This document shows, piece by piece, positions 10,037-19,843 of a stretch of DNA of 64,000 nucleotides; positions within the stretch are counted from its first letter, which is position 1; every line of letters begins with the position of its first letter. Under the pieces are notes generated by a model. It saw only the letters and a list, made by a program, of their open reading frames with translations, did no database searches and was not told where the DNA came from. Both the position numbers and the translations under genes were made by a program. This DNA comes from Tanypteryx hageni. Lineage: Eukaryota > Arthropoda > Insecta > Odonata > Petaluridae. The DNA lies in contig CM054113.1 of assembly GCA_028673005.1 (NCBI GenBank), positions 66,230,850 to 66,294,849 on the forward strand, given 5' to 3'.

Positions 10037-11190
10037 TATATGGGAAAATGTTTCGAACAAACATTGTAGAAAATTCAATTTCCTACAACTTTTATTCCAA
10101 TACTTTTTAACATTCATCAAATATTAATGCAAATATCTCCAAAAAATCTTATGTGGTCACCACTTGACTTTCTCCATACCTGTAATATTTCCAAAAATTC
10201 CACATAGGTTAAATGATAATAAATATTTTAAGGAACTGCGAGAAAAATTTAAAGACTTTACATAGAACAGAAATAAACTCAAACTGTAACTTTCTGATAT
10301 TGGATATAGCAACGAAGCTCCAACAATTAAGAAAATAAAAAGGACTGTTACTAATTGTAAGACAACTAAGTGTAAGGTGTTTACAATAGTTGCCAGTATG
10401 TGGTATGGTGGTGGCAGCTGATTGATAGTTTTAAAAATATCTCTTAAACAATGCATTATATGGGAAAATGTTTTGAACAAACTTTGTAGAAAATTCAATT
10501 TCCTACAACTTTTATACCAATACTTTTTTACATTCTTCAAATATTAAAACAATTATAAAAATTAGTTTAAAAATATCTCTTAAACAATGCATTCTATGGG
10601 AAAATGTTTCAAACAAAGATCGTAGAAAATTAAATTTACTACAACTTTTATTCCAGTACATTTTTACATTCATCAAATATTAAAGCAAATATTTGAAAAT
10701 ACAGATAAGTGACAAGAATAAACACCCACTTGCAGTTGACCAATGTTTACCAAAAACTTATCAAATCTTGCCCCTTGAACAAAACTGTCAAATATAAAAT
10801 TTTGCAATGATCTGATTAATAGTTTTTGAGTTAGAACACTCACAAAATTCTGTCACATACACAGGCATTGAGAAAATGGTTAAAACGTGTTCAGGGTATC
10901 TCAAAATGTGTATTACCATTGAAATCTTGAAATAGATTTTTTTTCATGAAAACAATACTTTCCCCTATATGGAGAAAGTAAAAACGGATAAATGACAAGA
11001 GTAAACACCCACTTCTGGTTGACCGATTTTTACCAAAAACTAATCAGTTCTTCTCACTTTAACAAAAATGTCAAATAAAATTTCTCACTGACCTGATTAA
11101 TAGTTTTTGAGTTATAGCAACCACAAAATTCCAGTCACAGATACACCCACAGACATTATCGAGAAAATAGTCAAAATGTGTGCAGGGGAC
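10037..11190. repeat. Interspersed repeat units A (x3) and B (x2)
   Basis: Unit A (about 90 bp, TATGGGAAAATGTTT ... CTACAACTTTTAT) occurs at about 10037-10125, 10449-10547 and 10592-10684. Unit B (about 195 bp, GTAAACACCCACTT ... GATTAATAGTTTTTGAGTTA ... GTCACA) occurs at 10700-10895 and 10978-11178. The - strand ORFs that read through them (for example 10157-10540) are repeat translations and not genes. Confidence 0.75.
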
Positions 11191-11257
11191 TTCCTCTTTA
11201 CTTCGTGTATGAAGAAAGTAATAATGCACATAAATTTTTATTGGAAGTGTTTTTATT

Positions 11258-11331
11258 CATAATGAAAGGATAACTTTGTAGTTTCCACAACTTTTGTGCT
11301 ATGGAAACTACAAAGTTATCCTTTCATTATG
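11258..11331. repeat. Perfect 30-bp inverted repeat (hairpin)
   Basis: Arms 11258-11287 and 11302-11331 are exact reverse complements (CATAATGAAAGGATAACTTT... mirrored) around a 14-base spacer. It lies in the AARS2 intron between repeat unit B and an RTE fragment. It could be a foldback end or the scar of an inverted duplication. Confidence 0.85.
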
Positions 11332-11405
11332 AGTAAATTCCACAAAGTTGAGCCTGACCTCATTAATTATCTTTTTATTCAATTAATGAATTCCTTAGTG
11401 AACCT

Positions 11406-11880
11406 TCTATTTCATCATCATCATGCTGCTGTCCAAAGAGAGGTTTCAGCTGAATCACTGCCTCCATTTCTCTCTCTCTCCAGAAGCCTGTTTTATATCT
11501 CAATAAGTACTATATTCCTGCTTTAAATTCTCTAATATTCCTATTCTTTTTCTCTCTCTTCCTCTTCTTCCGCTAATTTTGCCTTCTAAGATAGTCCTTT
11601 GTAAACACTCTCTTCTCAATATGTGTCCTATCCAATTTGCTTTTCTTTTCCTAATTATTCTTATTAGCGGCCTTTCTTCTCCCACCATTTCTAATACTTC
11701 TTCGTTTCTCTTCCTCTCTGTCCATTTCACTTTCATCATCCTCCTCCATATCCACATCTAAAAACTTTCTAAATATTTTTCCTCCTTTCTCCTTACCATC
11801 CACGTCTCTGCACCATAAAGAGCTATGCTCCATATGTAGCATTTCACTAATTTCTTCCTTGTTTCTAAATCGTTTTTAAA
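11406..11880 (-). pseudogene. RTE-type LINE, 3' end fragment
   Basis: The 3' terminal piece of the RTE family whose long copy lies at 38.9-42.2 kb. The - strand ORF 11500-11757 reads WIWRRMMKVKWTERKRNEE, then RKANWIGHILRRE, TILEGKISGRRGR and RIGILENLK, the conserved RTE/BovB C-terminal tail. The 3' end has the ATG/GAT-rich simple repeat (about 11412-11424) typical of RTE elements. It is severely 5'-truncated. Confidence 0.85.
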
Positions 11881-12260
11881 TTGAACTACATTACAACAAG
11901 TGGTAACTCACAAATGTAATATTGTTGCATAGAATCAGAGAGAGAGAGAAAGGGTGGGAGAGAGGGCCTTAAGCAAGATAGCTGATCTCTCACCGGAACG
12001 TGGTTTATTATTATTATCTCACTGTAGTAATGCACCAAGTTGCTCTGTAAAGGTGTTTAATTGAAAATGAATCTTTGTTCACTCAAAACATAAAACATAT
12101 CATTTAAATTAATTATAATTATATACTTATTTTAAAGATTACTTTTCATTTATGAATGAATTAATAAACTATAGGTACATTATACATTTAAATAGGTACT
12201 TTATTTCACAGTAATAATTGTCTTCTTACTTGTCTCTGGTTTTTATAATAATTTTTGTAG

Positions 12261-12568
12261 CAAATCAGCACAGTGACATTAAGGGAAAAGAGAAGACACT
12301 ACTGACTTGGTCTCGGGAGCCATGTTGTGGCACACATTTATTTGATGCAACAGATATTCAAGAATTTTCAATAATTAGTGTAGAGTCTGCAGGGTCTGGA
12401 TCAAGGATTGTGAAGGCAGTGACAGGACCAGTAGCAGTGTCAGCCCATTCCAAGGGAAAGAAATTATTACTGCAAGTGGAAGAATTAGGAAGCAAAATGA
12501 AAAAATTTCTGCAGGCTACTCAAGGAGAAAATTTTAATTTTACAGAAGGGTCTGGATTTGAGATATTG
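12261..12568 (+). CDS. AARS2: AARS2 exon with editing-domain Cys-x3-His
   Basis: The acceptor TTTGTAG|CA completes an Ala codon from the previous exon, and the exon encodes about 102 residues. SREPCCGTHL is the second half of the zinc site (family CGGTH; the Cys and His are kept and the first Gly is Cys here). It is followed by EFSIISVESAGSGSRIVKAVTG, the conserved 'f-i-se-gi-aGvRRIeAvtG' block, in which the family's double Arg is SR here. A helical segment (KKLLLQVEELGSKMKKFL) begins the linker to C-Ala. The donor is TTG|GTAAGT in phase 0. The start at 12218 of the longer open frame is intronic. Confidence 0.94.
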
Positions 12569-12626
12569 GTAAGTTGACTTCTAATGAATGATTTTTTGGA
12601 TAAGTAGAGATAAATATTGTCTTGTC

Positions 12627-12775
12627 TCTCTCTCTCTCCCTCCCTCTCTCTCTCTCTCCCTCTCCCCCTCTCTCCCATCTCTCTCTCTCCCCCTCCCTCC
12701 CTCTCTCTCTCTCCCCCTCCCTCCCTCTCTCCTCCCCCCTCTCCCCCTTCCCACCCCCCTCCCTCCCTAACAGCA
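12627..12775. repeat. CT/CCCT simple repeat
   Basis: About 150 bp of pyrimidine-only sequence (TCTCTC, CCCTCC, CCCCCT), 60 bp after the exon donor. It cuts off the 3' end of the following LINE. Long ORFs here in several frames are artefacts of the repeat. Confidence 0.95.
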
Positions 12776-15075
12776 TTGATATGGATTGACCAATCTAAGT
12801 CATCACTAATATGTATACCTAGAAATTTTACTGAAGTGGAACATACAATGTTTGAATGGTCCATTTTTACTAGCGGACTGCAGGAAGGAGTTGACTTTTT
12901 CGTATGAAATTGAAAGTAAGGAGTTTTATTACTCGTCACCTTAAGATTATTGAAATGACACCACTGTAGCATGCTGTTAACAGAAGAGTTTGAAATATTA
13001 ATTAAATCTGGCAGATTTACGGAGTGCAACACACATGACGTGCCATCAGCATATAATAAGTTTACTATTAGCAATATTATGGGGAAGATCATTCATAAAT
13101 ATAATGAAAAGCAAGTATTGAAGTATTGAAACCTGAGGAATACCATTCTTTACTTTTAGAGGTCTAGATTTAGAAGTAATTACACATTTAGATGTTTAAT
13201 GTGAGTATTTAACAATTTGCTGCCTGTCAGATAGGAAGGAAATTATCCAATTAAGGGCATTTCCATTTATTCCCATATTGCGAAGTTTTGTATATAGTAT
13301 TTGCTGGTTAATGCTATCAAAAGCCTTTGAGAGATCATAGAAGATACCAAGAGTATAATCTTTCTTATATAATGCCTGATAGACCTGGTTGATTAATTGG
13401 AAGGAAGCTGATATAGTGGATCTAGCTTTCCTAAAACCATGTTGAGATTCATGGAGTAAATGAAAAGATTCAAGGAAATGTATTACTCGGTTATGAAATA
13501 TTTTTTCAAAGATTTTAGAAAATACAGACAACACAGAAATAGGCTTATAATTATCTGAATTTGTAAGAGAGCCTTTTTTAAGAATAGGGAGGACACAAGC
13601 AGACTTAAAACTGGAGGGGAATTGCCCTTCATTAAAAGATGAATTTATAATATTAACTAGGGGAGAAGCAATATAATTAATGACAGCTTTGATGATAGGC
13701 ATTGGAATGTCATCAAGTCCACATGACCAAGAGTTGTCAAAGGAGCAGACGATATTTTTAATTTCATGAACATTAGTAGGAGCTAAAAATAGAGATTTAG
13801 AAAAAGGGGTGGACATGGAACGAGAAGCAACAGTTGGGGTAGTTGCAGTGGAAATGCATTGACAGAACTGTAAGTTAAAGTGGTGAACTATTTCATCAGG
13901 GTTAGAAAGGGGGCAATTATTAAAACAAATATTATTTAGATTTGAATTAAACATTTTAGCTTTAGTATTGCATTTGATAACATCCTAGGCAGATTTAATG
14001 ATATTATTGGATGAATGAATATAATTTTGATTGACTAGTTTCCGGTAATCTGAAACACAGTTTGCATTTTTGAAGAGATTGCTTAATAGAACCTGAGAGC
14101 TTGGAATCAATGAATTTGCATTTATAGTGTAAATCCCACAGAGATTGACCCATGGTTTTTAAATCATTAGAATAAAATTTTTTATTTTGAATTACAGGTT
14201 TCTGCCTAACTCGCTTAATGGGGAAAATAGCATTGATGTACATCATAAAGTAGTTCATGAAGTCATTGAATTTAGCATTGATACCTAGAGTATTTAATAC
14301 ATCCTCCCAGTTTTCATTGGATAACAAAACACAGAGCTTTTCAATAGAGTTTGGCTTAAAAATACATTTAGATATGTACATGGGATTTATAGTTACAGAT
14401 GACTTGCGAAATTTTAATGTGAAGTTTAGTGCTAAGTGGTCTGAGAGGCCTCTATGCAAAGTTTTATATGAGAAATCAGAGATGGGCATTAAGAAATCAA
14501 TGAGAGAGCAAGAGTGGGAAGATATTCTTGTGGGCTCATTATTAATAATTTTCAGATCAAAACTAGATGTTTGAGAAGTCTAATTTATCTGCTGCATCTT
14601 TTAAAAAGTTTATGTTCAAGTACCCACACATTAATAAACCATCATCATTTCTGAGTAAAGCTGATGAAATAACATAATGCAGAGCCTTAAGAAAGTCACT
14701 GATTCCACTCGGAGCACAGTAAAGGCAAAAAACCACATAAGATAAGGAGTTGACTTTTAAGGTAGAAATGCAACATTCAAAGAGTTTATCACTACTTTCC
14801 TGAAAGTCTGTGCATGTAATATCTAGACCAGGTCTGGAGTATACAGCAACCCCACAACATTTGGTTTGATGGCGACAATAATAAGAAATAAGGTTAAAAC
14901 CTTGGATATTAAAAGTTGTTAATTCATTCTCAGTTAACCAATGTTCACATAAGAATAGAATGTCAGATTTTAGTTCTTGAAGGAATACCTCAAGAGCATG
15001 TCCCTTGTTTCTTACAGATTGAATATTACTGTAAAAGAAATTCAACAAATTTTCACTTTCTAGTTCACTGTTTTA
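12776..15075 (-). pseudogene. Jockey/CR1-type LINE with endonuclease and RT, - strand
   Basis: A non-LTR retrotransposon read right to left, retaining nearly the full order of domains. The apurinic-like endonuclease is at 14563-15048: LNFFYSNIQSVRNKG, LFLCEHWLTENE and VAVYSRPGLDI, and later a GYLN block where GDFN is usual. A second endonuclease part with SDHLALNF lies at 14004-14489. The RT at 13196-13954 has VCSFDNSWSCGLDDIPMPI, FSKIFEKI, ESQHGFRKARST and GIFYDLSKAFDSINQQIL. Part of the region after YADD is at 12800-13092 (FLGIHISDDLDWSIHI). Several stops and frameshifts separate the blocks. The 3' end is truncated by the CT repeat. It sits in the AARS2 intron antisense to the gene. Confidence 0.88.
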
Positions 15076-17160
15076 AAAATATAACGTTACATAATAATTA
15101 TGCAGTTTGATAGCTAAATCTTAAGTTTATTGAAAAATGTATTCCGAAATTTTACGTGAAAATTCTAAAAAAGCCCTTTACAATTTTTTTAAACTGTGTA
15201 TTCGTTTGCACAGGCCAATCACCATCCAGTTTTAATGTCATTCAATTATGATGCACTAGTTATTTTGCTTCATTTCTATTGCCAAATAAAATTTGGTAAT
15301 TGAAATTAATCATTAGTAATGCAGTAGATGATCGTTTATCCAAAATAGTCGGAACCTGAACCATTTAGGAAAATATGTAGATATTTTCGGATAATGAATG
15401 TCTCATGCCGTAAACGGCTCATCAAACAAAAAAATGTTTTTACCAATATATGGCAAAAATAAACTATAATATCGATGAATTAAACACAGTGAATGTTTAG
15501 GCACATTTTGCTTCCAGCATGAGCTTCTTTCCGTCCGTCCGTACACATGTTTGTTCTCGGCTTCTACCAAACGGATTTTCATAGCATTCGGTAAAGGCAA
15601 TTAGAAAAGGATATAAATGGTTCACATAACCCAATCGGGGGTACCACCTTACTAGAAACAAAAATAAACAAATTTTCCGTTTATTATTAAAATCAAACAA
15701 AGTCATAATTCACTTTGAACTTCGGCAATTTATTTTATGGTTATTTATTTGTTGTCAATGAAAACAATCTTCGTAGTAACTGAAGTAAATAAGATCTATT
15801 ATAATTATGAAAATAAGTTTAATTTTCTTCCGTGTGTATGCGGATGAAACTGGATTATCAAAGATGAAGAAATGGGCATAAATACGTTTATTTATCTTTC
15901 ATGTACACAAAGCATTTTGTAAATGAAAAGAAATGGATGATTTACGATGAAGGAATAAACATAAATATTACAGCTACTTAGAGTGATATATGTTTTAAAT
16001 AATTTTTGATTCTTTAACTAATTATAACTGATTAGAAAATAAATCGGTACACTAACAAAATTTTAATATTTCCTTGGCATCATTTTTTCTGTATTTGTAT
16101 GTTTTCATTATTTGAATCTTCGGGAAAACGATCTTCTACTTTCATAATAAATGTTAAGTAAATATTTAATTTAAAAACATAGCTTTATAATGGTATGTAA
16201 ATATGATAAAATTTCTGACCAATAAAACTCAATTGTGTTAAGAACTAAGTAATAAACTGTTCGTTTAGCGCAAATTCCGTTAGTGCATAGATCTTCCGGA
16301 ACACATCCCTTGTGCTAAGCGATGCATACCTGTATTTACTTTTGATAAAGGGAGTTGATTCTTAAATGTGATTTCTGTGGATTAGCTTTGTGAAATTTGA
16401 GTTTCTATGAATAAAAAACATTTTATTTGCAATATTGAACCTATTTTTAAATATCATGTTTAGCTTTCATTAATTAGGAGTAGGTTATAAAGGTTATTAA
16501 GATTAGTCCATGCTTACGGCAAACAAGCATAAACGAACATTTGCCCCATGCTTGGGATGTTTGTTCAAGCTCATTTGTCCTGCCATCCATATTGTATGTG
16601 TTTGAAAGGTTCGCTCCTGTTTGACCCATTTGCTCCTGCTTGACCCGTTCACATCTATATGGCCCATCAGAATAGAAAAAACACAATGAGCACTAGCGAA
16701 CAACCAAGTTCTAATCCCAACTGAGTCGATCACAGATGAATGCATTTGTTTATAGTGTGAATGCATTTATCTCTGTTTGCTCTCATTCATTCATGCTCGC
16801 ACTGCTATCCACACTACAGGGAATGTTTGTGCTTGGGTTGTTTGTTTGCACTTATATGGATTTGGCTTTAAATTATATTTAACTGAATGAGGTTTTTTCT
16901 ATGTTAGTTTGAAAAACTGAGATCATTCATACTCGCATAATATAAAGTAAGTTGGCATGGATCAATGTTTTTACATCAAGTTTCTGAAGAACAAAAATTA
17001 CCAAAAGAAACACCGGAGACCATTATTTTCATGTGGAAATATTTTATGGGCACAAATATAGGTATTACTAGCATTTGTATTAATATTCTTTCTTTAAATA
17101 AGAAGTTTTATTAGGGAGCTGGTCTTTTGTCCAGATAAAAATGATATGTTCTCATATTGC
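15076..17160. other. AARS2 intron, mostly featureless; Tigger-like end fragments
   Basis: An AT-rich intron part. Around 15320-15400 the sequence CAGTAGATGATCGTTTATCC and the CGGATAATG further on resemble one end of a Tigger/pogo element. Around 16265-16332, AAGCGATGCATACCTGTA resembles the other type of Tigger end. I could not pair them as one element. 16500-16860 contains TTTGT/CATTC-rich sequence without a recognisable gene. Confidence 0.4.
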
Positions 17161-17717
17161 TAACATTAATTTCTTTGTTAAAATTAAAATTTAACTCCTT
17201 AACTATAAGATTCAACATTTAGAGACACTGAGAAAGGAAGTAAGGAAAAGGGGAAAAACAGCAAAAAGTAGGGTAAGACAACAATAAATGGAAACAAAAA
17301 ATACAAACAAGTTTAAGGCTTGTTACTCCTCACCAGGGATCTGATGTCACTCACACATACACTCACTCAATCGCTCAAGCACTAATCCTAAAGATGGAAG
17401 TAGGAGGGGGCCGGGTTTCTGAGAGATTAATCTGCACCAGGGACCCGAAAATCACACTGTTGCTAAAAGGTTTGTGTTTCTGTATGACCGGGACAAGGAC
17501 CTACTAGGCAACCACAAACACATGCACGAGCATACACCAAGAGGTAAGGGGAATAAAAGGGGAAAGAGGAATAATACTAAGGTTTACGGGAAATTAAACT
17601 GTGCCAGGGACCTAGTATCGCTCACGGTTGTCTGTAGGTTTATGTGCCTTTTGGCAATGACAGGGACCTATCAGACAAAGCATTCATGCACTCAAAGACA
17701 CACAGAATCTCTAAATC

Positions 17718-17780
17718 TGAGGTAAAAATACTAGATACTTATTTCGAGAGCATTGCTCTTATCATCAGTAGCTGATGGGT
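17718..17780 (-). ncRNA. Hammerhead-ribozyme-like motif, left arm of 1.4-kb element
   Basis: On the - strand: GCTA, CTGATGA, one extra T, stem II AAGAGC-AAT-GCTCTC, the full core GAAA, short stem III ATA-AG-TAT, then C (predicted cleavage base) and TAGT, which pairs with the GCTA before the core (stem I). Its architecture matches the 8954-8997 motif although the sequence differs. Confidence 0.5.
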
Positions 17781-18021
17781 AATGAGAGGGGGGAGTGTTG
17801 TGGGCAGCAGTTATTTGGTTCTGTGCTGAAGTGAAAGGTGGGGGTTCAGCCGTTAAAAAATACAAGGTTAAAGGGAGATTGGTCAGCAGTCATAACAGAA
17901 TTTTAGTTTTTGTGTCTAGTTTTTTGTGGTTACTTATTGATTTTATGAGTGTCAGGTTTTGGATTGTGATTGGATGGTTGTTTTCCTGGATGTGTGTTGC
18001 TATGCTAGAGTTATTTATTAT

Positions 18022-18075
18022 ACATCAGCTACTGATGATGAGAGCATTGCTCTCAAAATACATATCTGTACATTT
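18022..18075 (+). ncRNA. Hammerhead-like motif, right arm of 1.4-kb element
   Basis: CTGATGA, one extra T, a perfect stem II GAGAGC-ATT-GCTCTC, then AAAA instead of GAAA. The changed core base suggests that this arm has lost activity. Confidence 0.4.
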
Positions 18076-18663
18076 CCCTTAGATTTAGAGATTCTGTACG
18101 AGTGTTTTCGAGTGCATGAGTGCTTTGTCTGATAGGTCCCTGTTGTTGCCGAAAGGCACATAAACCTACAGACAACCATGTGAGATACTAGGTCCCTGGC
18201 ATGATTTAATTTCCTTTAAACCTTAGTATTATTCCACTTTTTTTCCTCTTGATGTGTGCTTGTGCATGTGTTTGCCTAGTAGGTCCCTGTCCCGGTCGTA
18301 CAGAGACAAACCTACCAGCAATAGTGTGATTTTCAGGTCCCTTGTGCAGATTAATCTCTCGAAAACCTGGCCCTCTTTTTATCCTTCTTCCATCTTTAGG
18401 ATTAGTGCTTGAGCGATTGAGTGAGTGCATGTGTGTGACATCAGGTCCCTGGCAACCCCTAAGTTTATATTTTTTGTTTTCTCACTCTACTTTTTGCTGT
18501 TTTTCTCCCTTTTCCTAACTTCCTTTCTCAGTATGTCTCTAAATTTTGAATCTAACGGTTAAGGAGTTAAATTTTAACATCAATTTCACCATAGTCTCCA
18601 CCTTTACTTATTTATTAATTCCTTTCTTGTAAATGATAACCATTTTATAATTATTTCTTTTAG

Positions 18664-19044
18664 GCAACATCTCTCGAAATAGAATTGAAAGATCTAATGA
18701 AAAAAGCCAAAGGTGAAAGATTGAGTGATCATTCATGGTATAATGATGCAATTTCATATGTAGACCGTTGCAAAGCTCTTGTATCATTAGGAAAGATGGA
18801 CAACTCTTTAAAAGAACGTATACGAAATCTGAGCCACAGCAGTGTTGAGCAAGAAATGTCTGTGGTGCTCAGTCGCTTGGGAATTGATGAGAAATTCTTA
18901 GTTTACTGGATTCAACATGGAGGTTCAAGTACTGACAGAGTTCTACAGAAAGCCACGAAATGCTGCCCATCAAATATTCCTGTCCTAGTTTTTGCAGCTG
19001 TCAATGGAGGGAAGGCTGTGAAAGCACGCTGTGTTGTACCAAAG
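18664..19044 (+). CDS. AARS2: AARS2 exon, C-terminal linker and C-Ala start
   Basis: 127 residues in phase 0 at both ends (TTTTAG|GCA ... AAG|GTAATA). The sequence is weakly conserved and helical (LEIELKDLMKKAKGERL), as expected for the region linking editing and C-Ala domains. It then becomes beta-rich (IPVLVFAAVNGGKAVKARCVVPK), resembling the DHHA1-type fold where AlaRS has 'v-g-d-gkv-l-a-V'. The unbroken frame and canonical splice sites support it. The 6.1 kb intron before it carries a LINE and the 1.4-kb inverted-repeat element. Confidence 0.88.
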
Positions 19045-19376
19045 GTAATAATTTAATTGTACTTTGGGCTCCAACCATGTGTAGTTATCAGGTAAACTCT
19101 GCTCCATTCTGTTATCCCCTTAACCAGCTTTCTGTAATTATTCCAAGCCAACTCTTAAGTTGTTATTTTTATATTAATTTTTTGTAAATATTAAATAAAA
19201 GTAATCTCACTTAACTCCTCAAGCGTGATTTAAAAATGGATCCCTCGAGTATTTAAATACTCCAGAATGAAATTTTATTTTAATTTATTTCTTGGAAAAT
19301 ATTAAAAATATCTGAAAAAATAAGTTATATTTAGCATGAATGGTTCGCTGTTTATTAATTTTTTCAGAATTCTACT

Positions 19377-19650
19377 TTATAATTTCAAATATCTATCGTA
19401 TTTACACCTTAATTCTGGAATATTGGATAATGAGTGATGCATTTCAAAACATGGGAGAGGAGGATTTCCAGGGCAGTTTTTACAGCAGTAAGTTGTCTCC
19501 TTCCTTATTTCCTTCCCTATTCCCTTCCTTGTGCAAACAATGCACTTCCTTACTAGTTGTCTGACTCTTCTCTTGCCTGAAGAGGGATTCTCTACTGGGA
19601 AGTTATGTCCAGTTGCCACTGTGTCAATTTGCATTGGCCTTGCCTTTTTC
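19377..19650 (-). pseudogene. piggyBac transposase C-terminal zinc-finger tail
   Basis: The - strand ORF reads KCIVCTRKGIGKEIRKETTY, then CCKNCPGNPPLPCFEMHH, the cysteine-rich C-terminal ribbon of piggyBac-family transposases (C-x2-C ... YCC-x2-C ... PLC-x-CF-x-yH). It pairs with the N-terminal fragment at 22416-22765, which reads in the same direction. Confidence 0.8.
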
Positions 19651-19843
19651 TTTTCAACTCCACCCTCTAAATATTATTAATATTTATTTATTTATTTAAT
19701 CATTTTTCACATACAGCGATACCGCCAATTTACAGTGAAAATTAAACATTCAAAAATTAACAACATAACAACCAAAATAAAGTACAAATAATATAAAATG
19801 AAATACAATATAATATAAGTGTATGCAGGAGCCGTCAATAAAA

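Larger units (their letters stand above)
8563..10110 (-). pseudogene. Jockey/CR1-type LINE, 5'-truncated, - strand
   Basis: Degenerate LINE reading right to left. The RT palm at 9767-10000 encodes AFGIFYDLSKGFDSVDP (family: 'vfyDlsKAFDsvdh'). The usual YADD box appears as FADYTN near 9630. The thumb and C-terminal region at 9013-9477 has TKFLGLHISESLSWEHHI and LKYGIAVWG, and the C-terminal tail at 8645-8900 has NYNTRRK. The C-terminal region is cut by the 127-bp insertion at 8906-9032: NDVHI on one side and NDVHNYNTRR on the other are the duplicated target. Stops and frameshifts indicate a dead copy. It may be the same family as the LINE at 12.8-15.1 kb. Confidence 0.8.
17174..18575. mobile_element. 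1.4-kb inverted-repeat element with hammerhead-like motifs
   Basis: Two long arms in inverted orientation, about 17174-17785 and 18022-18575, enclose about 235 bp of unique sequence. The outer ends are AATTTAACTCCTTAAC on the left and its mirror GGTTAAGGAGTTAAATTTT on the right. The direct repeats AACATTAATTTC (17162-17173) and AACATCAATTTC (18576-18587) flank it, 11 of 12 identical, consistent with a target-site duplication. Each arm carries a hammerhead-like motif pointing outward. ORFs inside (17474-17725, 17795-18082, 18206-18430) have no recognisable domain. It is likely a non-autonomous Penelope-like element, inserted in the AARS2 intron. Confidence 0.75.

Noticed and set aside
12218..12260. 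Met at 12218 as an exon start
   Set aside because: The preceding residues are hydrophobic intron translation. The acceptor TTTGTAG at 12254-12260 gives the correct phase with the previous exon.
12588..12907. ORFs on both strands rich in Ser/Pro/Leu or Arg/Glu/Gly
   Set aside because: They are translations of the CT/GA simple repeat at 12627-12775.
15320..16332. One Tigger element bounded by CAGTAGATGATCG and GCATACCTGTA
   Set aside because: The two ends do not match each other as inverted repeats, so they are likely pieces of different elements.
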